From positions 1 through 64,000 of the forward strand of contig CAYYQN010000018.1 in NCBI GenBank assembly GCA_964473865.1: 64,000 nt of DNA, given 5' to 3'. The translations under genes and the position numbers were made by a program. The notes under the pieces are model-generated. The model made no database searches, was not told the origin of the DNA, and was given only the letters and a program-made list of their open reading frames with translations. Position 1 is the stretch's first letter; each line of letters opens with the position of its first letter. This stretch comes from CAIMUX01 sp964473865. GTDB taxonomy: Bacteria; Eisenbacteria; RBG-16-71-46; CAIMUX01. Positions 42,119-52,100 of this stretch are shown here, one piece after another.

Positions 42119-42736
42119 CTAGAATCGGAGGCCGATTCCGGCCGCCAGATAGGCACCGCTGTAGTCGAGGTTTCTGATCTGCTCCCGGACCTCAGGTCCG
42201 AGCTTCCGCCCCGGGTCCGCGAAGGTGTATCGCGCCTCTCCGCTGAGTGAGAGAAGCGGCGAGAGCATGAGCCTCGCGCCTCCGCCGGCATGCCAGCCAA
42301 GGGTGCTGACGGATCGGTTCCGGAATCCGAACTCCGTGCGCAGTGCGCCCGAGTACTGGTAGGACACGCGGTACCAACCCGCGCCCGCTTCCACAAACGG
42401 CGAGACAGCCAGGACCGGGGTCGGCAGATATAGCTTTGCGGTGACCGTCACGGGAACGGTCCGCGTCCGCAGGCCGCCCCACGGGGTGTCATAGACGTTG
42501 TCCGAGCGGTAATCGACCGCTCCGTTCAGGCCGAGCAAGGGAGCCGGGTTGAATTCCAGGTGCGCTCCCACAAGCGAACTCCCGTCGCCGGCATCGGCCG
42601 GCTTGGAGTACGCCCAATGGGCGCCCCACTCCCCTGAGAAAGCCGGCGCGGGGAACAGGGTCGCCACCGTCGAGACGGCAAGCGCCAGGATTGTGTACGG
42701 TCTGCGGTAAGCGTCGATTGTTGGTGCGACTCGCAT
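42119..42736 (-). CDS. Small outer-membrane beta-barrel protein
   Basis: The 205-aa protein has a signal peptide (ILALAVSTVATLFPAPAFS) and then alternating strands with aromatic girdles typical of an eight-stranded barrel (WGAHWAYSKPAD, VGAHLEFNPAPLLGLNG, VSPFVEAGAGWYRVSYQYSG, LSLSGEARYTFAD). It ends GAYLAAGIGLRF, with a C-terminal Phe as expected for Bam-dependent barrels. The function is unknown; such proteins are structural or adhesive. It is the first gene of an operon with the OmpA lipoprotein. GGAGGCGC precedes the ATG at 42736. Confidence 0.8.
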   Translation of the reverse strand: MRVAPTIDAYRRPYTILALAVSTVATLFPAPAFSGEWGAHWAYSKPADAGDGSSLVGAHLEFNPAPLLGLNGAVDYRSDNVYDTPWGGLRTRTVPVTVTAKLYLPTPVLAVSPFVEAGAGWYRVSYQYSGALRTEFGFRNRSVSTLGWHAGGGARLMLSPLLSLSGEARYTFADPGRKLGPEVREQIRNLDYSGAYLAAGIGLRF

Positions 42737-43048
42737 CTGCGCCTCCGACTTCTCCCCCCCGGCGATGCCCGGCGAGGGGCATCTTCCGTGCCAGGGACCG
42801 GCAGCCGGGAGGATCGGGACTTGCAGCCGCCGCACCCCCGATCCCGTTGTAGGGATTTCCGGAGCTCTGCACGTTCTACAAGACTCGCCCGGCGTCACGG
42901 CGGGCGGCGCCCGTTCACCGGGCCAGGACGCGCGGACGTCCGGAACCCCGATCGTCGTGACGCCACGGAGGATGCGGCGTCGGACCGGCCGCGACGCCGC
43001 CATGGCATGCCGATTGACGGCCGGCCTGCCTGGAAAGGAGGTGCTGTC
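42737..43048. other. Intergenic region between divergent barrel genes
   Basis: No gene is recognised. This should hold the promoters of the two divergent outer-membrane operons. A TTGACG sits near 43013-43018 on the plus strand, 30 bases before the ATG and without a matching -10, so I do not call a promoter. Confidence 0.35.
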
Positions 43049-43555
43049 ATGTGGAGACGATGGACATTCCTCCTGGCCCTCACGCTGGCTCTCGGCGCGG
43101 TCGGCCTGCTTCCGGGGAGCGCAGCCGCGCAGTCAGGCCGCCTGGGATTCCGTGGATGGGGGCCGCATGTCGGAGTGACGTCGGGACCGGATCAGGTCCA
43201 CCTCGGCGTGCACTTCGACTTCGGGGACCTGGCCCGGCGCGTGCGTTTCCAGCCGAACATCGAGGTCGGAGTGGGAGACGAACGGACCCTGGCCGCAGTC
43301 AACTTCGAGGCCGCCTACCGATTTCGATCGGGCTGGGACCGCTGGTCCCCGTACGCCGGCGGCGGATTGGGCATCAACCGGACCGGGGACGACCACGGCG
43401 TCGTGCACCGCTCCTCGTCGGAGCTCGGAGCCGGCGTCCTCGGCGGGATCGAGAAGGGATTGAGCAGCGGCAACAGAATGTTCCTCGAAGCGAAGCTCGG
43501 GCTGGTGGATGCCCCGGACCTCAAGCTGGCTATCGGCTGGACGTTCTACCAGTGA
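43049..43555 (+). CDS. Small outer-membrane beta-barrel protein
   Basis: The 168-aa protein starts with a signal peptide (LLALTLALGAVGLLPGSAAA). Its strands include VHLGVHFDFGDLARRVRFQPNIEVGVG, YRFRSGWDRWSPYAGGGLGINRTG and GVLGGIEKGLSSGNRMFLEAKLGLVD, ending LAIGWTFYQ. Patterns such as LQPN/FQPN and PYAGGGLGI are shared with the following gene, so the two are paralogs. It would form a small barrel in the outer membrane. AAAGGAGG lies nine bases before the ATG. It is probably co-transcribed with 43621-44154. Confidence 0.82.
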   Translation: MWRRWTFLLALTLALGAVGLLPGSAAAQSGRLGFRGWGPHVGVTSGPDQVHLGVHFDFGDLARRVRFQPNIEVGVGDERTLAAVNFEAAYRFRSGWDRWSPYAGGGLGINRTGDDHGVVHRSSSELGAGVLGGIEKGLSSGNRMFLEAKLGLVDAPDLKLAIGWTFYQ

Positions 43556-43620
43556 TGTCGCTCGGCCGGCATCCGTGGATTCGGAATCCGCGCGGTGGAT
43601 CGATCAGCGAGAGGTGTGCC

Positions 43621-44154
43621 ATGAGACGCGCAGCTTTCCTCGCGATGCTGGGCGGCCTGCTGCTGGCGGCCGCCCTTCCTTCCCGGGCCTTCGTCCTGAG
43701 CAACGCAGGCTTGCGTGGGGGTCTGGTGGACCCGGACTTTCTGGATGGAACCGCGTTGATCGGAGGACACCTCGAGTTCGAGGAAAGGGGCTCGCATCTT
43801 CATCTCCAGCCGAATCTGCTCTACTGGAGCAGCGGTCGCTACGCCGACGTGAACACCAACCTTGATGTGTACTATCACTTCGGACCGGCCGCGGCCGCCG
43901 CCCCCTACCTCGGCGCGGGGCTCGGCATCCATTCGTTCCATGTCGCCACCGCTGGGCCGGTTCATGTCACCGTCTTTGACGTCACCGGACGTCGGGTACG
44001 CGATCTGGTGGCGGAGCGGCGCGAAGCTGGAAGTCAGATCGTGACCTGGAACGGACGGGACCATGGCGGTCGCATGGCCGAATCGGGAGTCTACTATGCG
44101 AGGGTTGAGGCGTCGGGCCAGGGGCAGACGATCAAGCTGATCCTGACGCACTGA
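43621..44154 (+). CDS. Chimera of a truncated outer-membrane barrel and a FlgD-type domain
   Basis: The 177-aa protein begins with a signal peptide (FLAMLGGLLLAAALPSRA). Residues about 25-100 follow the same barrel pattern as the upstream gene (GGHLEFEERGSHLHLQPNLLYWSSG, YYHFGPAAAAAPYLGAGLGI). Midway, the barrel stops and the sequence changes to a FlgD-like C-terminal domain (VHVTVFDVTGRRVRDLVAERR, WNGRDHGGRMAESGVYYARVEASGQ). The barrel's last strands and the start of the FlgD domain are both missing, which looks like a deletion or recombination that joined two genes. It may be non-functional, or a secreted fragment carrying the sorting tag. GAGAGGTG precedes the ATG. Confidence 0.8.
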   Translation: MRRAAFLAMLGGLLLAAALPSRAFVLSNAGLRGGLVDPDFLDGTALIGGHLEFEERGSHLHLQPNLLYWSSGRYADVNTNLDVYYHFGPAAAAAPYLGAGLGIHSFHVATAGPVHVTVFDVTGRRVRDLVAERREAGSQIVTWNGRDHGGRMAESGVYYARVEASGQGQTIKLILTH

Positions 44155-44175
44155 TTCCCAGTTCTGACCTTCTCC

Positions 44176-44221
44176 GAGCGGGAAGGTGGTGGAGTGATGG
44201 GTTCCACTACCTCTCCCGCTC
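44176..44221 (+). terminator. Strong hairpin after the barrel operon
   Basis: GAGCGGGAAGGTGGTGGA and TCCACTACCTCTCCCGCTC form a long stem (about 17 of 18 pairs) around an eight-base loop, starting 22 bases after the stop codon at 44154. It is followed by TCTCTCTC, not a pure T run, but the position suggests a transcription terminator. The rest of 44155-44456 holds no gene. Confidence 0.6.
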
Positions 44222-44456
44222 TCTCTCTGACGCGATGCGAGGACGTCAGCCGCCGTTGAAGGGCCAGGCTCTCCAGCGCCAGGCTGGCGGGAGATCGGCA
44301 AGCGGCACGCGCCGCCGGCGCAGAATGGACTCTCTCGCGTAACGCCTCCGTAACACCCCCGGTCTATCATCCGCCTGTGATCGTCAAGAGCGCGATCTCG
44401 CGGCCGATGCCGGGAACGGTTCACCGGAGGGTCGCCATCACGAAGGGAGGAGCACG

Positions 44457-47400
44457 ATGTCCGGTCGCTGCGCGCAAGTTCCGCGATTTGGTTCCAGGAG
44501 TCTATGGGCCTGTCTGCTGTGGCTCCTGCCCGTCCTGGTCTCTCTACCTCTGACGCATGCCGTCTGGGCCTCGCCTCCTCCGGCGCCGGATGCGCTCACC
44601 GAGAACTCGGCGGCGTCGTGGGACGCCTGGGCGTCCGAGGCGAGCGCCGAGGTCTACGATGACGAGACGTTTCTGCAGACCGGTTCCTCGTCGCTGCGCT
44701 ACGAGACGAGCGGTTGCTACGACACGAGGCTGTGGACCCCTGGTACGCAGGATGCAGACTGGGACCTGACGGGCACGTCGGCTCTGAAGTTCTGGCTGTA
44801 TGCGGAGAACTTCAACGGCGGGTTCCAGGGATTCTGGATCGATCTCTGCAACGACGCCGGCAACTACGTCGAGTACACGCCGACATACGACGTGACGGGG
44901 CCGGCGACCGGGAACTGGGCCCAGGTAAGCGTACCTCTGGCCGGGAGCGGGGAATGGACGCGGCAGCCTGTCGGCGTGCCGGACCCGGCGCACGTGCGGT
45001 ACCTGGAGATTCACGCCGACACCTGGGAATGTGCCTTCCGTCTCTGGTTCGACGGCTTCACCTTCGCGGAACGGCCGCCGGCGATCTGGCCGATGCACGG
45101 ACGTGACATGTGCCGCACCGGCCGTGCCGACTACACGGTGCCACCCGACCGGCTGAACGCCTCGTTCTTCGACGTGATCACCTGGCAAAAGCCCTCGCCC
45201 GGACCGTCGCACGAAGGGTACTTCACCTCCTCGTCGATGATCTTCCATGACGGGGTGGGTCCGGTCGGCGAGGATGTCGTCGTTGCCGGCTATCACTGGC
45301 CCAAGGGAGTCCAGGCCATGGACCGGCACACGGGCCGGCTTCTCTGGGACGGCAATCCCGCCGGGGGCGAGACGATCGGCCGGACGACCCCCGCCTTCTC
45401 GAACGACGGCGCCACCGTCTATGTGGTCAACGACGCCACGGAGAGTGCGGAGTATCCCCAGGGCCATCCGTTCATGGCCTTTGCGACCGCGGTCGGCCCG
45501 TCATCGTATCGGCACAACGGAAGCGATGTGAACCCGGTCCACCTCGGCATGGGGCCGGCGGTGGTGGCGCCGGACGGGCGCGTCTTCCTGCATTCCTGGT
45601 ATGACCGGCTATATGCGGGCGCGGATGATGGCACGAGCCTCTACGAGGTCTGGGCAGCGGCGACGCAGACTCTCCCTTGCCTGGCGGAACCGGCTCTCTA
45701 CCAGGACGGACCGGATCTCCATGCGGTCATGGGCGGCGAAACAGGATACATCACCGCCTGGGACGGCGCCACCGGCGCCGAGCTATGGACGACGCCCACC
45801 GCGGGTTCCGCCCAGACGGCGCCCACGGTCGACCCGGCCAACGGAAACATCTACCTTCCGATCAGCGTCTGGGGCGACATCTACGTCACCGGCCTCGACA
45901 AGGACGGCAACCCGCTCTGGGGAGAGGCCTCCTGGTTGGTCTATGACTATACGGAAGGAGTGAACAACGAGCAGCGCGCCAACGCGGCCGGATGCCTGAG
46001 CCACGACGGCTCGACCTATTACTTTCAGACCGAGAGCGCGGGCACCGACGGGATCCTCTTTGCCGTCAATACCGCGGATGGGTCGGTCAAGTGGCAATAC
46101 GAGACCGGAGGCGACGGTTTCACCGACAGCGCGTCCTCGCCGATCGTGACGCGGAATGGAGTCATCATCGTCGGGAACAACGGCGGCGACGCGTACCTCG
46201 CGATTCTGGACGACGGCACCGAGGGGATCCTCCTGGACTCGATCGACGTGAATCCCGACCATCATGAGAACGGGCACGCGCGGTGCGGCGCGACCCTCTC
46301 TCCGGATGGACGGCTCTACATCCCGATGCGGACCTACTGGATCGCCGGCAATGGCGATGGGGACTTGCCCACGGCGCTGGTGGAGAATGTCTTTTCATCG
46401 TTCGATCTGACCGCCGGCGCGGAGCCGCAGCCGCTTCCGCCGCCTCCCTGGCAGGCGGCAGTGGCCCTGAATCAATCCGTACGGGTCACCTGGGAAGCGA
46501 CGCCGGATCCTGTGGGGTTGCTCGACCACTACGCGATCTACCGGGACATCCAGGCGTTCACCTCCGTTGAGGGGATGACACCGATCGGGATCGTGCCCGC
46601 GGGCAGCCCGACCGAGTATCGGGACGATACCGTGGCCAACGGCACTTCCTATTTCTATGCGGTGACGTCGGTCCTGGGCGGAGGCGGGGAGACGAAGGCG
46701 GCGCCGGGCATCGGACCGCGCACGCCGTACGACGAGACCGATCTGCAGGTGGTGTGCATCTCGCGGACTCCACGCTATCCGCGCTACGACGCGCAGTACA
46801 CGGACTATGAGGTTACGGATCCGAACGGCTTCGGGCCCTACTTCTTCTCCGCCGCCACCGGTCTGGGCGGCGGTCAGGATGAGAACACTCAACGGTGGCC
46901 GGCCGTCGGGGACCCGGTCACCTATACCGCGACAGTGCGCAACCGAGGCACCAACGCCTGGGCCGGAATCCTGGGGGCGACGTGGCAGGTCGATGGCGTG
47001 ACGGTGGCGGCACCCTCGCAGGCGGTCTCCCTCGAGTCCGGGGAAACCACCATCTTCTCGGTGGTGGTCAACTGGGACGGCGGCTCGCACGATGTCTCCA
47101 TCACCCTCGATGCGGCGGATGATCGCCCACAGAACAACCTGCTCTGCATCGATACCAGGTCGGTTGCCTTCTTGAGCTACATCGACCGCTCGCGGCTGGA
47201 GGAGTTCCGGGAAGAGACGGCGACCTATCCCGGGGCGGCGACCGACGACTTCATCGACTGGTTGAACCGGCACATGGCGCGCTTCAACCAGATGTTCGCG
47301 GAGGCCGGGTCCCAGAAGCGGGTCCACTTCGACGTGCTGGAGGTGCTGGACGATGCGGCCTCGAGTCCGGACGTGTCGCAGATCCTGTTTGCCATCTTCC

Positions 47401-48926
47401 CCTTCCGGTACTACGTGGGCGAGGGGAGCCTGCGGTTGAGTGGATACTACGACACGGCCGAAGACATCGACTTCGGCCTGCTGCACGAGATGGGACACCA
47501 GCTCGGCTTGATCGACATCTACCAGATCAACATGGGGCCCGACCAGAACCAGGTCACCCATGACGGCTACGCCGCGGTCCGCTGTCTGATGAACGGTTGC
47601 TCGCACTTCCTGTCCCCGCACAGCGCCCAGGCCATGAACCACTGGCTCGACACCGCCCACGGGTACTTCGGGCAGTACCTGTACTGCCTGCCGGATCATG
47701 TGAAGATGCGGTTTCTCGGTCACGGGGGCCAGTTGCTGTCGGGCGCGACCGTGACCGTCTACCAGAAGGTGGACCGGCCGGGGATCGGGACGGTGATCTC
47801 CGACCAGGTCAAGGCCCAGGGAATAACGGATGAGAACGGGGAATGGGTCTTGCCCAACGTCCCCATCGATCCCGGCATGGTGCCGCCGACCGGCTCCGGC
47901 GACGTCCTCCACGACAACCCGTTTGGGTACGTGGCCGTGGTCGGCACGAACGGACTCCTGCTCCTGAAGGTCGAGAAGGACGGATTCCCGGACTTCTGCT
48001 GGCTGGACATCACGGAGGTCAACGACGCGTACTGGGCCGGGCAGACCGGCACCGCAACCTTCGAGCGCGAGCTCACGCTGGGCGGACCGGTGCAAGGCTT
48101 CCCGCCGCAGGACATGGCCGAGATGAATGCCGGCAGCTGGGCGCGGTGGTGCGCGGATGGGGAGATCGCGCTGGCCGACGACACCACGGAAAAGCAGGTC
48201 GGGGATGGCTCGGTCCGAATCGAGACCACCGGTGGATGGGACACCTACGTGCGCTATCCGGGGGACTGCCAGGCGCGGTGGGATCTGTCGGGCATCACTG
48301 CGATCCGGTGCTGGTTCTCTGCCGTGAATCCGAACGGCGGCTTCCAGGAATGCAGCCCCCGGATCCGATTGAAGGGGGCCAACGGCTTCCTCGAGTACCG
48401 GCCGACCTTCGACATCCTGAACGACGCGATCGGGTACTGGGTGCAGTTCATCATCCCGGTGGAGGGAGATGAGACCTGGATCCGGACCGCTTACGGTGCG
48501 CCTTCGCTCTCGGAGATCAACTCGATCGAGATCCATGCGGACACCTGGGGCTATGGGTTCACGCTCTGGATGGACGGCGTCGGGTTCGAGTGGGACCCGG
48601 CTGCGGTGCCGGGGGAGACGGCCGATCTGCCCGTGCGGCTGGCCCTGGCGCAGAATCGGCCGAACCCGTTCCGGGGCTCTACGGAGATCCGGTTCGATCT
48701 GCCGCGGGCGGGCGAGACGCAGCTTCGGATCTTCGACGTGACGGGGCAGCTAGTGCGTGATCTCGTCTCCGGCCGCCGGCCGGCCGGCCATCACGCCGCC
48801 ATCTGGGACGGGCGAGATGCGGCGGGCCGGCGCGTGGGCAGCGGGGTCTATCTGGTGCGCCTGCAGGCCGGGGGGCAGGTCCTCGATCGAAAGATGGTGC
48901 GGCAGGCCGGCGGGAGCGGCCGGTGA
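44457..48926 (+). CDS. Secreted multidomain metallopeptidase-like protein with propeller, CARDB and FlgD-type domains
   Basis: The 1489-aa protein has a signal peptide (LLWLLPVLVSLPLTHAVWA). Residues about 35-200 are a jelly-roll, carbohydrate-binding-like module (LKFWLYAENFNGGFQGF; IEIHADTWECAFRLWFDGFTF type). Then comes a PQQ/WD-like beta-propeller (about 210-650), a fibronectin-III domain (SVRVTWEATPDPVGLLDHYAIYRD), a CARDB-like domain (VTYTATVRNRGTNAWAG) and a zinc site at 1010-1020, HEMGHQLGLID, which matches HExxHxxGxxD with an Asp as third ligand as in some metzincins. A second copy of the N-terminal module precedes the FlgD-type tail (NRPNPFRGSTEIRFDLP, GVYLVRLQAG). It is likely a surface protease or a binding scaffold. 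GGGAGGAGC precedes the ATG. Confidence 0.87.
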   Translation: MSGRCAQVPRFGSRSLWACLLWLLPVLVSLPLTHAVWASPPPAPDALTENSAASWDAWASEASAEVYDDETFLQTGSSSLRYETSGCYDTRLWTPGTQDADWDLTGTSALKFWLYAENFNGGFQGFWIDLCNDAGNYVEYTPTYDVTGPATGNWAQVSVPLAGSGEWTRQPVGVPDPAHVRYLEIHADTWECAFRLWFDGFTFAERPPAIWPMHGRDMCRTGRADYTVPPDRLNASFFDVITWQKPSPGPSHEGYFTSSSMIFHDGVGPVGEDVVVAGYHWPKGVQAMDRHTGRLLWDGNPAGGETIGRTTPAFSNDGATVYVVNDATESAEYPQGHPFMAFATAVGPSSYRHNGSDVNPVHLGMGPAVVAPDGRVFLHSWYDRLYAGADDGTSLYEVWAAATQTLPCLAEPALYQDGPDLHAVMGGETGYITAWDGATGAELWTTPTAGSAQTAPTVDPANGNIYLPISVWGDIYVTGLDKDGNPLWGEASWLVYDYTEGVNNEQRANAAGCLSHDGSTYYFQTESAGTDGILFAVNTADGSVKWQYETGGDGFTDSASSPIVTRNGVIIVGNNGGDAYLAILDDGTEGILLDSIDVNPDHHENGHARCGATLSPDGRLYIPMRTYWIAGNGDGDLPTALVENVFSSFDLTAGAEPQPLPPPPWQAAVALNQSVRVTWEATPDPVGLLDHYAIYRDIQAFTSVEGMTPIGIVPAGSPTEYRDDTVANGTSYFYAVTSVLGGGGETKAAPGIGPRTPYDETDLQVVCISRTPRYPRYDAQYTDYEVTDPNGFGPYFFSAATGLGGGQDENTQRWPAVGDPVTYTATVRNRGTNAWAGILGATWQVDGVTVAAPSQAVSLESGETTIFSVVVNWDGGSHDVSITLDAADDRPQNNLLCIDTRSVAFLSYIDRSRLEEFREETATYPGAATDDFIDWLNRHMARFNQMFAEAGSQKRVHFDVLEVLDDAASSPDVSQILFAIFPFRYYVGEGSLRLSGYYDTAEDIDFGLLHEMGHQLGLIDIYQINMGPDQNQVTHDGYAAVRCLMNGCSHFLSPHSAQAMNHWLDTAHGYFGQYLYCLPDHVKMRFLGHGGQLLSGATVTVYQKVDRPGIGTVISDQVKAQGITDENGEWVLPNVPIDPGMVPPTGSGDVLHDNPFGYVAVVGTNGLLLLKVEKDGFPDFCWLDITEVNDAYWAGQTGTATFERELTLGGPVQGFPPQDMAEMNAGSWARWCADGEIALADDTTEKQVGDGSVRIETTGGWDTYVRYPGDCQARWDLSGITAIRCWFSAVNPNGGFQECSPRIRLKGANGFLEYRPTFDILNDAIGYWVQFIIPVEGDETWIRTAYGAPSLSEINSIEIHADTWGYGFTLWMDGVGFEWDPAAVPGETADLPVRLALAQNRPNPFRGSTEIRFDLPRAGETQLRIFDVTGQLVRDLVSGRRPAGHHAAIWDGRDAAGRRVGSGVYLVRLQAGGQVLDRKMVRQAGGSGR

Positions 48927-49030
48927 CTTCCGGCCGCGGCGGGACTGGCATGGAACGGAGAGGGGATGACTGAGTTCCCGTCCCAAGCGGGGGGCGGCCG
49001 CGCGTGATAGTCCGGATGTCTTGACGAGTA

Positions 49031-49090
49031 ACCGGCCCCCGAGGAGCTGGCCGTCCCCGCAGAGAGGATGGCCCGACGACGGGGGCCGGT
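49031..49090. terminator. Inverted repeat between convergent genes, possible bidirectional terminator
   Basis: Perfect 11-base arms ACCGGCCCCCG (49031-49041) and CGGGGGCCGGT (49080-49090) flank a 38-base loop, between the ends of the 44457-48926 and 49115-53953 genes. There is no T run. Its position suggests ending of both transcripts. Confidence 0.45.
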
Positions 49091-49114
49091 CCCGAGGGGA
49101 ATGGCGGCTCCGTG

Positions 49115-52100
49115 TCACTTCAGCCGGAGCAGCTTCTCCACCCGATGATGGTTCTCGCTGTCCAGCCGGTAGAAGTAGATGCCCGAGGGCAGCCTCGCCC
49201 CGGAGTCGTCCCGTCCGTCCCACGCCAGGGTGTGCGGACCGGCCGCAACGGTTGTGTTCAGCAGCTGGCGAACCATCCTTCCGGCCGCGTCGAAGACCGC
49301 CAGCCGCGCCGGTCCCTCCCGATCCAGCGAGAAGGCCAGGGTGGTGTTCCCCGTGAACGGGTTGGGTCGGCCTGGCTCCAGTGCGAAGACCGATGATGGG
49401 GTGGGCGTCGCCACAACGCCCGTGAGTTCCGGAGTGAACACCTCGATCGAGAAGTCGTCGACGGCGGCCTCGACCAGGTTGGGCTGGACCAGGTCACAGG
49501 CCTGGAAGCGGAAGACTACCTGGCTGGTGAGGGTGATCACCGGGGTGAGATCGAAGACGCCCTCGCCCCACGCGGTCATGGCGTCGGGAATCCGCTCCAG
49601 CGCCACCCAGGTCGCGCCCCCGTCCGCGGAAACGTCCACCGCGAACTGATCATCAGAGGGCTCGCCGCCTTCACCCCAGAAGCGCCAGTAGCGAACCGCC
49701 GCCCAGGTTGCCGTGGAGAGATCGAAGACGGGGCTGCGGAGGGTCGTGCAGCCGGCGTCCACGTCGCCATCGCCGGGAGGGCCGCCGGCCGCACCGTTGC
49801 CGGTGACGAAGCACTTCACTCCGGGAGCCGGGGTGTGGTCGTCTTCGGGCTGGATCGGTTGCAGGCCATACCAGGTCCCGACCGGGTCGTCACGGATCCA
49901 GATGCCGGCTGTGGCATGGTCGCCGCTCATTCCGATCTGCCACCCCGGGGCTGCCGGATCCTCGCCGTTGTAAGCGTAGGCGAGTGTGGTGACGTAGAAG
50001 CTGTAGAAGGTGTCCGGGGCGCCGGCAGGGTCCAGCGATACCAGGCCCAGAGAGTCCTCGGCCCGGACGTAGTAGTCGATCTGATTTCCCTCGGAGACGC
50101 CGGGAATCGCCGCGTGCCAGACGCCGCCGTCGAGCGTCATCGGCAGCTGGACCCACACGCCGGAGTTCCGGCGGTAGCAGAGCACGACCGGGCCGAGGCC
50201 GCTGGGGTCATAGACCGTCGCGTCTATCGCATAGGGTCCGGCGACGTCAGTGGTGGAGACGATGTCGGTCACGCCGGAGATCGTCGGCCCGGCGATGTCG
50301 TCGAGCTGGAAGTCCACCGTCGTGGTTTCGGCAGCCGTGATGAGAACGCCCGATATCGAGTCCGGGGCAAAACCGGCGAGGTTGCAGACCGCCGTGTAGG
50401 TTCCCGGCGGCACGATGCCGCCGTAGGTGCCTTCCGGGCCGCTCGAGAATGTACGGCTGAAGCCGCGCAGCGTCACCACCGCGTCCGGCAACGGGTCGAG
50501 GTCGTGGGAGGCATTGCGCACCGTCCCCTGAATGCTGCCGGTCGGTTGAGCCGCGACCGGCGCGAACTTGATGGCGCGTCCGGCGACCAGGGGGGCCGCG
50601 CCCGCCGGGTAGTTGTTGAAGTAGGTGTAGGTGATGGCGTCGGTGTGATCCCAGTTCTGGATCCCGACGGTGGTGTAGCCGTCGAGGGCGTCGGTGAGGG
50701 CAACGGAGCTGTACTGGAAGATGATGATCCCGTCGCCGGAGGGCGTCTCGTAGTAGGCTGGGTCGAGGAGGATTGCCTGGGCGGTCACCGTCCCGCCGGT
50801 GACGTTGTGCATGCGGCTCCATTCCACGATCCAGCGGTTGTTGGCCGCGTCGTACTTCTGGTAGACGTGGCCCGCCGGAGACCCCACTTCCTGTAGATCG
50901 TCCCAGAATGTGGCGATCAGGTTCTGCGGACAGCCGGCGCCGGGGAGGTACCAGTTCCGGTAGTCGGTCAGATAGGTGTCGCCCATGGCCAGCCAGCCGT
51001 TGGAGCAGATGGTCGCGCGCGTGAACTCGGTTCCGTAGAACCTGAACGGGAATGGCAAGTCCACCCCTCGCGACTTGTCCTGATAGTCGCCGTAGTCGCC
51101 CAACGCCACCTGGGTGCCGCTCCCTCCCTGGTTCGGGTCGATTTCGACCCAACTGTATTCCGGCGCCTCCGGGTAGGAGATGTCGGTGTTGTCAAAGGCG
51201 TAGTAGCCGTAGTGATCCGGCCCGAAAGGGTCGTCGCTGGTGCAGGCCCCGACCGTGAGCGCGAACTCGGTGGTGTCGACGGCGCCGCCGTTGAAGGTGG
51301 CAACCAGCCGGAACATGGCCAGATGCCCCTGATAGGCGCCGCCGTCCGCGCGAACCGTGAACCGATCGCCGGTGTTCTCGCTGGTACTCGCGATCGCGAC
51401 CGATCCGAAGCTGCCGAAGCCGTCGAGAACGTTGACCCACGGGCTCAGCGACGTGAGGTCTCCCGTGACCGTGGTCGCATCGGCCCCACCGTTGTTGCGC
51501 AGGTTCACGCTCAACTCCAGGGTCTCGCCCGGATCGAGGATGCCGTTGCCGGCGTTGTAGAGCGTGGTCGACAAGGCCTTGAAGTCGGCCGATACCACCG
51601 GCACGTCGATCAGAGAGTGCCACTGGTCGGAGCCCGAGACCACGTCCAGGCCGAACCGGACGACGTGGCTGTCCGGCGCGGCGTAGCTGACCGTGAAGTC
51701 GTAGTCGCCGATGCTCCAGGCACTGGCCCCGGAGGCGATGGTGCCGAATGGCTCACTGGCGCCGGCGATGGTCACGTAGGGGTCCTCGGTGGTCAGCGTG
51801 GCGGTGACGCTTCCCGCCGGCTGCGCGCCGAAGTTCTTGAGTTGCACCTTGAGTTGGATGGTCTCTCCGGGATTGACCACACCGTCACCGTTCCCCTGGC
51901 TGTCGCCGCTGTTGTCATCGTCCACGGTGGAGGCCTGGTAGCCGACGAAGAGATCGGCGGCCGCCACCGGGACGTCGGCCAGCACCGGCTGGCGATTGTG
52001 CTTGGTCACGGTGAGCTTCATGATCCCGGCGGTCGCGGCGTTGACCGGGAGCTCAACCTGTCCGGCGGCATCGGTGAGGCCGCTGCAGAACGTCTCCGCC

